DNA from: CAZGTQ01 sp964528575
GTDB lineage: Bacteria > Planctomycetota > UBA1135 > GCA-002686595
Assembly: GCA_964528575.1 (NCBI GenBank)
Contig: CAZGTQ010000169.1
Coordinates: forward strand, 1-35,657
Length of the DNA stretch: 35,657 bases
Direction of reading: 5' to 3'
In this document: piece after piece, positions 8,387 to 15,604 of the stretch
Position numbering within the stretch: position 1 is the first letter of the stretch
Layout: each line of letters begins with the position of its first letter
The notes under the pieces: model-generated
What the model saw: the letters and a program-made list of their open reading frames with translations, nothing else
Databases searched by the model: none
What the model was told of the DNA's origin: nothing
Position numbers and translations under genes: made by a program

Positions 8387-8968
8387 TCAGATCGCGACGA
8401 ACGCGACGAGCGCCTTGCCGAAGCGCATTCCGGCCGCGTCGTCGAGCGCCGTGACGACGTTGCCGTCGCGCTGGACCTGCGACCCGGTGTACTTCGCGCC
8501 CGCGCGGCGCAGCTCCTCGGCGAGCGCCGGCGAGCCGGTCACCTTGCGCCTCTTGACCACGTCCGCGCGCGCCAGAACAGCGACCGCCTCGCCCCACGCG
8601 CCGATCAGCTTGCCGTCGGCGTGCGCCTCGCGCGCCAGGCGCAGCGCGTCGGGATCGTCCGCGAGCTCGCGCGCTCCCTCGCCGCCGACGAACAGGACGC
8701 CCGCGTAGTCGGCCATCCGCGCCTGCGACAGCGGCTCGTCCGCGAGGAACTCGTCCTGCAGGCGGCCGTGGATGAGCTCGTCGGACTCGCGCGCGACGCA
8801 GCGCGTCCCGACGCGGACGTTGTACAGGCACGAGCGCGCGTAACGCAGCGTCTCCTCCGCGTAGGCCGCGCTGGGGACGACGACGAGCACCATGCTCTCG
8901 TAGCGGTGGATCGCCCGGCCGTACTCGTCGGTCTCGGCGTTCGGGTCGGCGGTCTTGTTCTCGGCCAT
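8387..8968 (-). CDS. DJ-1/PfpI-like protein lacking the catalytic cysteine
   Basis: A 193-aa protein with the class I glutamine-amidotransferase-like (DJ-1/PfpI) layout: a short N-terminal extension, strand MVLVVVPSAAY (26-36), the ADYAGVLFVGG segment (86-96), and the C-terminal RKVTGSPALAEELRRAGAKY and DGNVVTA segments that match the family's 'T-x5-L-x3-GA' and 'DGNxxT' features. At the nucleophile elbow, where active members have A-[IV]-C-H-G, this protein reads LIGAWGEAVAV (121-131), so W125 occupies the cysteine position and the following His is also absent. It is probably not a protease, deglycase or hydratase of the usual kind. Its ATG lies 15 bp downstream of the propeller gene, so the two likely form one operon. 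Confidence 0.75.
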   Translation of the reverse strand: MAENKTADPNAETDEYGRAIHRYESMVLVVVPSAAYAEETLRYARSCLYNVRVGTRCVARESDELIHGRLQDEFLADEPLSQARMADYAGVLFVGGEGARELADDPDALRLAREAHADGKLIGAWGEAVAVLARADVVKRRKVTGSPALAEELRRAGAKYTGSQVQRDGNVVTALDDAAGMRFGKALVAFVAI

Positions 8969-8983
8969 GGAACGAAGGTCAGG

Positions 8984-10012
8984 TCAGTCGGGGACCTCGA
9001 AGATCGAGACGCGCGTCTCCTCGGCGAGCAGGCCGGCCCCGTCGGACACGCGCCACGACACGAACTCGTCGAGGCCAGGCAACGTCATGTCGCCGAGCAG
9101 GCGACCGGTCAGGCCGTCGTGGACGCGCAGGACCGCGCCGCGCGCGACGTAGAGCTTGCCGCCGTCGACGCGGATGCTGACGTCCGGCAGGTCGTCCTCG
9201 GCGTCGCTCGACAGGTCCTCGATCCACAGCGGCCGCTCGTTCGAATCGGCGCCCGGCGAGAACGCGATCAGCGCGAGGGGCGACGCGTCGAGGCCCTCGT
9301 CCTCGCGCGCGGACAGCGCGGCGAGGCGGTCGCGCAGCGCGTCGGGCGAGAGCGCGGACTCGACCTCGTCGACGACGAGCACGACGGCGCGTTCGTCGAC
9401 CGCGAGCGCGTGGACGCGGCTCAGCTTCGGGTCGACGAGCGTGCCCGCGTACTCGCCGGTCTCCGCGTGCAGACAGAGCACGCCCTGGCGCTTCGTCGCA
9501 GGCACGGTGTAGACGACGTACACGAGGTCGCCGGCGCGCCCGACCATGTGGTAGCGCTCGTTCTCGCGCGTGTAGACCCACGACTCGACCATCTCGGTCG
9601 TCAGGATGCCGCACACGCGCTGCGGCGACACGCACACCGACAGGTCGCGGTGCACGATCGCCTCGTCGAACGACTCGATGTCGCGCAGCCCGATCAGCTC
9701 CCCGGTGCGCACCTCCATGCGCGCGATGCTGTGCCCCTGCACGCTCGGGCCGAGCATGACGACCTCGCCCTCGGGGCCGAAGCCCGCGCCGAAGCCGCGG
9801 CCGTAGCCGATCTCGCACGGCGCCTGCCAGGCGATCTCGCCCGTGCTGCGGTCGTACGCGTGGCACTTGCCGGGGATCACGTCGTCCCGCCACTTGCCGC
9901 CGGCGGGCGGGTCGTAGCAATGGACGAGAGCGGGGCCCTTCGCGTCGAAGGCGATGCCGTCGACGAGGCTCGTGAGCTCGCGGGTCCAGCGGCGGCGCGC
10001 GGTGCGGGTCAT
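8984..10012 (-). CDS. Beta-propeller (PQQ-like/WD-like) protein
   Basis: A 342-aa protein with no signal peptide, made of repeated four-stranded-blade-like segments: CHAYDRSTGEIAWQ, MEVRTGELIGL, LCLHAETGEYAGTL, LRVHDGLTGRLLG. The 'xYDxxTGxxxW' theme is that of PQQ-binding-like (YVTN/PQQ) propellers. No catalytic residues were recognised. It is probably a cytoplasmic seven-bladed propeller used for binding. It is followed 15 bp later by the DJ-1-like gene. It starts with ATG at 10012, right behind the stem-loop that follows fusA. Confidence 0.6.
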   Translation of the reverse strand: MTRTARRRWTRELTSLVDGIAFDAKGPALVHCYDPPAGGKWRDDVIPGKCHAYDRSTGEIAWQAPCEIGYGRGFGAGFGPEGEVVMLGPSVQGHSIARMEVRTGELIGLRDIESFDEAIVHRDLSVCVSPQRVCGILTTEMVESWVYTRENERYHMVGRAGDLVYVVYTVPATKRQGVLCLHAETGEYAGTLVDPKLSRVHALAVDERAVVLVVDEVESALSPDALRDRLAALSAREDEGLDASPLALIAFSPGADSNERPLWIEDLSSDAEDDLPDVSIRVDGGKLYVARGAVLRVHDGLTGRLLGDMTLPGLDEFVSWRVSDGAGLLAEETRVSIFEVPD

Positions 10013-10028
10013 GCGCGCGATAGTAGCG

Positions 10029-10061
10029 CCGGCCCCGACGGAAACGTCGCGTCGGGGCCGG
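10029..10061 (-). terminator. 12-bp perfect stem-loop after fusA
   Basis: Arms 10029-10040 (CCGGCCCCGACG) and 10050-10061 (CGTCGGGGCCGG) are perfectly complementary with a 9-nt loop. It starts 25 bp after the fusA stop and ends 17 bp before the propeller ATG. There is no U-tract, so it may terminate only partly or act as a processing/stability element. Confidence 0.65.
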
Positions 10062-10085
10062 ATTCCGCTGTCGGCTCCACGAGCT

Positions 10086-12182
10086 CTACTTGCCGTAGAC
10101 CTCGTCCGCGACCGAGCGCGGCGTCGGCCGGTATTCGTGGAGCTCCATCGAGAACGAGCCGCGGCCCTGCGTCGCCCCGCGCAGCGCGGACGAGTACGCG
10201 AACATCTCCGAGATCGGCACGAGTCCGCGGACCACCCGCAGGTCGGAGACCGACTCGATCTCGTGCACCTCGCCGCGGCGCGCGTTCAGGTCGCCGACGA
10301 CGGCGCCGAGATACTCCTCGGGCACGCGCACCTCGATCTTCATGATCGGCTCGAGCAGCGTCGTGTTGCTCTCCGACCCCTGGCGGAACGCCAGGACGCC
10401 CGCGCCGTGGAACGCCATCTCGGACGAGTCGACGTCGTGGGCCTTGCCGTCGAAGAGCGTGGCGCGCACGCCGATGTACGGGAAGCCCGTCTTGCCGCCG
10501 CCCGCGACCGCTTCCTCGAGGCCGGCCTTGACCGCGGGGATGTACTCGCGCGGGATCGAGCCGCCCTTGATCGCGTCGACGAACACGAGCCCCTTCTCGC
10601 CCTCGACGGGCTCGAGGCGCACGTGCGCGACGGCGTACTGACCGCGGCCGCCCGACTGGCGGATGTAGCGCGCCTCGGTCTCGACCGGAGCGGTGATCCG
10701 CTGGCGGTACGCGACCTTCGGCTTGCCCGTGTTCACGTCGCACTTGAAGTCGCGACGGATGCGGTTGATCACGATCTCGAGGTGCAGCTCGCCCATGCCC
10801 GAGAGCACGAGGTCGCCGGTCGCCTCGATGGTCTGCGCGCGCAGCGTCGGGTCCTCGCGCACGATCCGCGCGATCACCTCGGAGAGCTTGTCACGGTCGG
10901 CGCCCTTCGCGGGCTCGACCGCGATCGAGATCACCGAGTCCGGGAAGACGATCTTGCTGAGCGCGATCGGGTTGGACGGATCGCAGAGCGTGTCGCCCGT
11001 GACCGTGTTCTTGAGGCCGATGCACGCGACGATCTCGCCCGCGCCGACTTCTTCGAGCGCCTCGCGCTTGTCCGCGTGGATGCGCATGAGACGGCTGATC
11101 CGCTCGGTCTTGCGCGTGCGCGGGTTGAGCAGCTTGTCGCCCTTGCGCAGCACGCCCGAGTACACGCGCACGAACGTCAGGTCGCCCGTCGACTCGCAGG
11201 TCGTCTTGAACGCGAGCAGGCTGAGCGGCTGCGCGTCGTCCGACGAGCGCGTCTCCATCTCGCCCGTCTCCGGGTTCTCGCCCTCGACCGGCGGGACGTC
11301 GAGCGGGCTCGGCAGGTACTCGTTCACCGCGTCGAGCAGGAAGCGCACGCCTTTGTGCTTGAGCGCCGAGCCGCACAGGACCGGCGTGATGCCCATCGAC
11401 AGCGTCGCGCTGCGCAACGCGCGAGCGAGCATCTCGTCCGAGATCGGCTCGTCCTCGACGAACAGGTCGAGCACCTCGTCGTCGAACTCGGCCGCGGCCT
11501 CGCACAGGTCGTGGTAGGCCTTCTGCACCGCGTCGGCCATGTCGGCCGGGATCTCGACCTCGTCGTACGCGCGGCCCTGCGAGTCATCGAGGAAGACGTA
11601 CGCCTTGCGCGTCACGAGGTCGACGACGCCGCGGAAGTCCTTCTCCGCCCCGATCGGGAGCTGGAGGACGACCGGACGCGCGCCGAGGCGCTCGTGGATC
11701 GAGCGCACCGCCTTGTCGAAGTCGGCCCCGACGCGGTCCATCTTGTTGATGAAGCACAGCCGCGGGACCTTGTAGCGATCGGCCTGGCGCCAGACGGTCT
11801 CCGACTGGGCCTCGACGCCCGCGACGCCGTCGAACACGGCGATCGCGCCGTCGAGGACGCGCAGGGAGCGCTCGACCTCGGCGGTGAAGTCGACGTGGCC
11901 GGGCGTGTCGATGATCGTGATCGTGTGGCCCTTCCACTCGGCGCTCGTCGCGGCGGACTGGATCGTGATGCCGCGGGCCTGCTCCTCCTCGAGGAAGTCC
12001 ATCGTGGCCTCGCCGTCGTGGACCTCGCCGGCGCGGTGGATGCGTCCGGTGAGGAACAGAACGCGCTCCGTCACCGTGGTCTTGCCCGCGTCGATGTGGG
12101 CCATGATGCCGATGTTGCGCTGCATGCGCAGACGCTCGGCGAGCTTGCCGCCGACGGGCTGGGACTGGACTGCGGTGGCCAT
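10086..12182 (-). CDS. fusA: Elongation factor G, spirochaete/mitochondrial-like type
   Basis: A 698-aa translational GTPase that drives translocation on the ribosome. GTPase motifs: P-loop AHIDAGKT (28-35), switch I end ARGITI (69-74), DTPGH (92-96), NKMD (146-149). Domains II to V follow, with domain IV AYRQRI and domain V typical in order. The G-domain wording (RGITIQSAAT, VFDGVAGVEAQSETVW) resembles mitochondrial EF-G1 and the related 'spd' bacterial EF-Gs more than the common EFG I form (VFCAVGGV). No S12/S7/EF-Tu str-operon genes adjoin it, so it is a solitary copy or a paralogue. A canonical-looking promoter lies about 180 nt upstream and a stem-loop follows it. Confidence 0.95.
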   Translation of the reverse strand: MATAVQSQPVGGKLAERLRMQRNIGIMAHIDAGKTTVTERVLFLTGRIHRAGEVHDGEATMDFLEEEQARGITIQSAATSAEWKGHTITIIDTPGHVDFTAEVERSLRVLDGAIAVFDGVAGVEAQSETVWRQADRYKVPRLCFINKMDRVGADFDKAVRSIHERLGARPVVLQLPIGAEKDFRGVVDLVTRKAYVFLDDSQGRAYDEVEIPADMADAVQKAYHDLCEAAAEFDDEVLDLFVEDEPISDEMLARALRSATLSMGITPVLCGSALKHKGVRFLLDAVNEYLPSPLDVPPVEGENPETGEMETRSSDDAQPLSLLAFKTTCESTGDLTFVRVYSGVLRKGDKLLNPRTRKTERISRLMRIHADKREALEEVGAGEIVACIGLKNTVTGDTLCDPSNPIALSKIVFPDSVISIAVEPAKGADRDKLSEVIARIVREDPTLRAQTIEATGDLVLSGMGELHLEIVINRIRRDFKCDVNTGKPKVAYRQRITAPVETEARYIRQSGGRGQYAVAHVRLEPVEGEKGLVFVDAIKGGSIPREYIPAVKAGLEEAVAGGGKTGFPYIGVRATLFDGKAHDVDSSEMAFHGAGVLAFRQGSESNTTLLEPIMKIEVRVPEEYLGAVVGDLNARRGEVHEIESVSDLRVVRGLVPISEMFAYSSALRGATQGRGSFSMELHEYRPTPRSVADEVYGK

Positions 12183-12368
12183 GATGCGTGCCCTCGGGAG
12201 GGCGGGGTCGAGATGGACGGGTGGTGTCCGTCGGAGCCGAAAAGGAAGAACGCGGGCGTTGGACCCGCTGGGAGGGAGCCGGCTACGACCCCCTTGCCCA
12301 GGGGTTGCGGCCGTGGGAAGCGCTACGGATGGGCCGGAGGTGCGGTACGGCCGTCCTGAAGCCGAAAA

Positions 12369-12396
12369 AGGATAGCCGCCGTCTGAGAAAGGTCAA
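12369..12396 (-). promoter_or_regulatory. Probable sigma-70-type promoter of fusA
   Basis: On the minus strand TTGACC (12396-12391) is followed after 16 bp by TATCCT (12374-12369), matching 5/6 and 4/6 of the consensus hexamers in very GC-rich surroundings. Transcription would start near 12362, giving a leader of about 180 nt before the fusA ATG at 12182. Apart from this promoter and the neighbouring hairpin, the 312-bp gap 12183-12494 contains no gene that I can recognise. Confidence 0.65.
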
Positions 12397-12401
12397 GTCG
12401 G

Positions 12402-12437
12402 CGGGTTGCAAGGAGAACTTGAATCCGTCGCAACCCG
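12402..12437 (-). terminator. Stem-loop between the M23-like gene and the fusA promoter
   Basis: Arms CGGGTTGC (12402-12409) and GCAACCCG (12430-12437) are perfectly complementary around a 20-nt loop. It lies 57 bp after the M23-like stop and directly before the fusA -35 box, fitting a terminator for the upstream operon. It has no U-tract. Confidence 0.45.
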
Positions 12438-12494
12438 GCCTCGCGCCTCACGTCCTCGACGGCATTCCCTGGCCACGGCGAGCAAGCGCCGGGG

Positions 12495-13517
12495 TCACGG
12501 CAAGCGCCGGATCTTCTGCCCCTCGCGGCCTGCGCCATGGCCGAGGCCCCCGTGCGGCAGGCCCTCGTCCACCGGCTCGCCGTCCGCCTCGTAGCCGTGG
12601 AAGCGCCAGCCGATCGCCTCGCCCCGCAGCGGCACCGGCGTGTCCTGCAGGTGGAGCGCGAGGTGCGGCTCGGCCGTGACGCGCGATGCGCCCGAGTGAC
12701 CGACGCGCGCGAGCGGCTGGCCAGCGCTCACGCGCTCGCCCCGGGCGACCGCGATCGACCCCTGCAACAGGTTCGACAGGAACACGTACTCGCCCTCGGC
12801 GACCCGCAGCGCGACGTGGTTGCCGTACGCGTGGCCCGCGCCGAGCGCGCCCGCCTCGTGGTCGGGCTCGCCGTCGTGGACCAGGACCACCTCGCCGTCC
12901 GCGGGCGCGAGCACGGGCCGTCCGAACGCGCGGTAGCGCGCGGGTCCGGCGTCCGCGGGGGCGTCCGGGTCGAGCGTCGAGCCGGCCTCCGCGACGACGA
13001 GGTCGAGCCCGTAGCGCCGATCCGGCTGCACGATGAGCGCGTTCCCGCCGCGCTCGCCGCCCCAGCGCACCGTCCACGTCCCCTCGACCGGGAGCTCGAA
13101 GCGCACGCGGCTCGGCCGGCCCTCGTGCGAGGTCGGGTACGGCATCGGGTACGACGCGACCGCGACGAGCACCGCGAGCGCGGCGAACGCCGGCAGGCGC
13201 CGACGGCCGAGGAACGGGCGGTGCGTCGCGCTCCACAGCGCGCCGACGACGAACAGGACGAGCGCGACGAGCGCGATGATCGGCGGGCCGTACGTGTACG
13301 CGAGGATCGGGCCGACGCCGCCCGGGCGCAGCCCGAGGTAGACGATGAGCGCGGCGAACACGAGCACGAGCACGATCGCGAGCTTCGACCACGGCTCGGA
13401 GCGCGCCGACGCGCGGCGGACGAGCTCCTCGGGCCCGCCCGGGTCGAGACGCGGAGTCGGGGGAGCGGGCGCGGGCCGAGCGCCGGCGGCGGCTCGCTTC
13501 GCACGGCCGCGGCTCAC
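12495..13517 (-). CDS. Membrane-anchored M23/LytM-domain protein with degenerate zinc site
   Basis: A 340-aa protein starting with a GTG that overlaps the HMG-CoA reductase stop (GTGA, 13514-13517), so it is translationally coupled. A basic Ala/Pro-rich N-terminus is followed by three hydrophobic segments (about 45-63, 79-96, 106-124) and a C-terminal M23 (LytM) domain: GRPVLAPADGEVV (199-211), YGNHVAL (231-237), RVSAGQPLARVGHSG (262-276) and PHLALHLQD (284-292). Active relatives have an HxxxD pair, a YAHL-type His and an HxH motif. Here the D of the first motif is kept (D172) but its His is Tyr, the 'AHL' His is Asn (N249), and A287 replaces a His. It is therefore probably a non-catalytic LytM protein, like cell-division regulators of the EnvC/NlpD kind. 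Confidence 0.75.
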   Translation of the reverse strand: MSRGRAKRAAAGARPAPAPPTPRLDPGGPEELVRRASARSEPWSKLAIVLVLVFAALIVYLGLRPGGVGPILAYTYGPPIIALVALVLFVVGALWSATHRPFLGRRRLPAFAALAVLVAVASYPMPYPTSHEGRPSRVRFELPVEGTWTVRWGGERGGNALIVQPDRRYGLDLVVAEAGSTLDPDAPADAGPARYRAFGRPVLAPADGEVVLVHDGEPDHEAGALGAGHAYGNHVALRVAEGEYVFLSNLLQGSIAVARGERVSAGQPLARVGHSGASRVTAEPHLALHLQDTPVPLRGEAIGWRFHGYEADGEPVDEGLPHGGLGHGAGREGQKIRRLP

Positions 13518-14764
13518 GGCCGCGGCTCCTGGGGCCGGTTGCGCCCCAGCGCCTCGTGCGCCGCGACGAACTCGTGCGTGCAGAACGACGCGAGCAGCGA
13601 GAGGTCGCCGGCGAGCACGGTCGCGGCGAGGATCTCCGCGAAGCGGTTCGCGCGCCCGTCGCCGGCGCAGCCGAGGAGCGCCAGGCACTCGGCCGCGGTG
13701 CCCTGGCCGGTGCCGCCGCCGACGGTGCCGACGAGCAGCGAGGGCAGGTGCGCCGCCGCGTACAGATCGCCCTCGTCCGTCTCCTCGAGCTCGAGGAAGC
13801 CCGTCGCCGACTCGGTCACGTACGCCGCGTCCTGGCCGCACGCGATCATCACGGCGGCGAGCCCGTTCGCCGACTGGACGAGCCAGTTCTGCGTGCCGAG
13901 CCGCGCGAAGCCCGCGACGTAGCTCCGCCCGATCGCGACCATCTGGGCGGGCGTCGCGCGCGTGCGCCGAACGAGCTCCGCGCGCGGCACGACGACCTCG
14001 CAGACGACGGAGCGCCCGCGGCCCTCGAAGCTCGCCCGCGCGTTCGCCCGCTTCTCGACGTCCTCGCCGTGCACGTAGCGCTCGCGCGCCCCCGCGCACT
14101 CGGCGAGCGCGCGCGAGCACAGCTCCGCCGCGTGCGCCGCCATGTTGACGCCGATCGCGTCGCCGGTCGTGAACACGAGCCGCAGGACGAGCCGCCGTCC
14201 GAGCACGTCGGCGTCGACCGACACGAGCCGGCCGTGGCGCGTCACGCTCGCCGTCAGGCGCTCGAAGTCCGCGCGCATCGAGCGCGCGACCTCGGCGGCG
14301 GCGAGCGCGCCCGCGAGATCGTCGAACACGAGCATCGGGTGCTGCGAGAGGCCCTCGCGCACGACGCGCGCGCGGCCCATCCGACCCGCGTCGGCGGCCG
14401 CGGCGAACAGCCCCATGCCGCGCGCGGTCGAGGCGACGAGCGCGCCCTCGGTCGTCGCCATCGGCACGTACGCGGTGCACGGGCCGTCGGTCGTGTCGAG
14501 GACGAGCGGACCCGCGAGGCCCACCGGGACCTGGGCGAAGCCGACGAGGTTCTCGACGTTGCCGCGCGCCTCGGCGCTCGCCACGGGCTCCCCCGCCAGG
14601 TGCGGCAAGGCGCGGCCCGCGAGCTCGACGCAGAGCGCGTGGCGGCGCGCGACGGCGGCGCGCTCGTAGTCCGCGGCGCCGCTCGCGCGCGGGACGCGGA
14701 CGCGCTCGGCCGGCGCGAGCGCCCGGTCTCGCGTCGGATCGGCTTTTTTCGGCTCGGAAGTCAC
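13514..14764 (-). CDS. hmgA: Hydroxymethylglutaryl-CoA reductase, class I type
   Basis: A 416-aa enzyme reducing HMG-CoA to mevalonate. Class I features are ENLVGFAQVPVGLAGPL (71-87), PMATTEGALV (101-110), the EGRGRSVV segment (247-254), TGDAIGVNM (200-208) and GTVGGGTGQGT (346-356). All four catalytic residues are seen: Glu106, Lys238 (in EKR, where DKK is usual), Asp312 (GQD) and His403 (AAHEALGRN). There is no membrane domain, as in archaeal and bacterial forms. The GTG at 14764 is chosen because the frame upstream is antisense to the next gene; no strong ribosome-binding site is visible, so the exact start is uncertain. No other mevalonate-pathway gene is in the window. The divergent SPFH gene begins 45 bp away. 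Confidence 0.92.
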   Translation of the reverse strand: MTSEPKKADPTRDRALAPAERVRVPRASGAADYERAAVARRHALCVELAGRALPHLAGEPVASAEARGNVENLVGFAQVPVGLAGPLVLDTTDGPCTAYVPMATTEGALVASTARGMGLFAAAADAGRMGRARVVREGLSQHPMLVFDDLAGALAAAEVARSMRADFERLTASVTRHGRLVSVDADVLGRRLVLRLVFTTGDAIGVNMAAHAAELCSRALAECAGARERYVHGEDVEKRANARASFEGRGRSVVCEVVVPRAELVRRTRATPAQMVAIGRSYVAGFARLGTQNWLVQSANGLAAVMIACGQDAAYVTESATGFLELEETDEGDLYAAAHLPSLLVGTVGGGTGQGTAAECLALLGCAGDGRANRFAEILAATVLAGDLSLLASFCTHEFVAAHEALGRNRPQEPRP

Positions 14765-14809
14765 GACGGTGCTGAGCGAGCGCCGCGGCGCCCGTAGGAT
14801 CACGCCGCC

Positions 14810-15604
14810 ATGCTGCTGGAATTCCTCCAAGGGGTCACCGGAATCTTCATCGTCGTCTACGACGGCCAGCACGCTCTCAAGTTCACGCTGGGGCGCGCCC
14901 AAGGCGTCGTCGGCCCCGGCGTGCACTTCAAGCTGCCGATCGTGCAGAAGTTCCGGGTCGAGGAGACGAAGCACACGACGCTCGACCTCGAGCCGCAGGT
15001 GATCCAGCTCCAGGACGACCTCGTTTACGAGGTCGACGCGAAGGTGATGTACCAGATCGTCGACCTGCGCAAGGCGGTGATCGAGATCGACGACCTCGTC
15101 GTCGGTCTGCAGAACCGGGTCGTGCTCGCCGTGCAGCGCGTCGTGGGCGCCCGCGACCGGCACACGGTCACCGACACGGACGAGCTCATCGCGGGCGTGC
15201 GCGAGGAGCTGCGGCCGGTCGAGGAGCAATGGGGCGTGCGCATCCTCCAGTTCGGGTTCTCGAACATCTCGCCGTCCCCCACCACGCTCGAGATCACGCA
15301 GCTCGAGCTCCTGACCCGCGAGCGCCTCAGCCTGTACGGCGAGCTGCGCCAGGCGGGCCTCTCGCCCGCGGCCGCCGTCGCGCTGATCACCGGCGCGGTC
15401 GTCGCGACGCAGCCCGACGAGGCCGCGGCGTCCTGGACCGCGCTCCAGGCCGAGGAGAAACAGGTCGCGCGCAAGATCGAGGAGTGGGCCGACACCGTCG
15501 AGCGGCGCTTCCGCGGCAAGCGCGCCGCGGAGGAGCAGGAGGAGACGCCGCCCGACGCGAAAGAGGACGAGAAGGACGAAGACGAGGGCGGGGACGCGCG
15601 GTGA
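14810..15604 (+). CDS. SPFH/band-7 domain protein, first of a coupled pair
   Basis: A 264-aa stomatin/prohibitin/flotillin/HflK-C-type protein. A short N-terminal hydrophobic segment (about 3-17) leads straight into the SPFH core: GQHALKFTLGRA (19-30), GPGVHFKLPIVQKF (35-48), the DDLVYEVDAKVMYQI strand pair, then the EEQWGVRILQFGFSNI helix-strand junction. The C-terminus is charged (Glu/Asp/Lys). AGGA at 14796-14799 is a plausible ribosome-binding site. Its stop overlaps the GTG start of the second SPFH gene, so the two products are probably made in fixed ratio and may form a hetero-oligomeric ring, as HflK and HflC do. Confidence 0.88.
   Translation: MLLEFLQGVTGIFIVVYDGQHALKFTLGRAQGVVGPGVHFKLPIVQKFRVEETKHTTLDLEPQVIQLQDDLVYEVDAKVMYQIVDLRKAVIEIDDLVVGLQNRVVLAVQRVVGARDRHTVTDTDELIAGVREELRPVEEQWGVRILQFGFSNISPSPTTLEITQLELLTRERLSLYGELRQAGLSPAAAVALITGAVVATQPDEAAASWTALQAEEKQVARKIEEWADTVERRFRGKRAAEEQEETPPDAKEDEKDEDEGGDAR

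Noticed and set aside
9954..12359. An 801-codon plus-strand open frame opposite fusA
   Set aside because: The minus strand encodes an unmistakable EF-G; the antisense translation has no recognisable motif.
14764..15229. An N-terminal extension of HMG-CoA reductase of 155 residues
   Set aside because: That part of the frame is antisense to the conserved SPFH core and reads as low-complexity Asp/Val/Leu sequence. The conserved enzyme starts downstream of the GTG at 14764.
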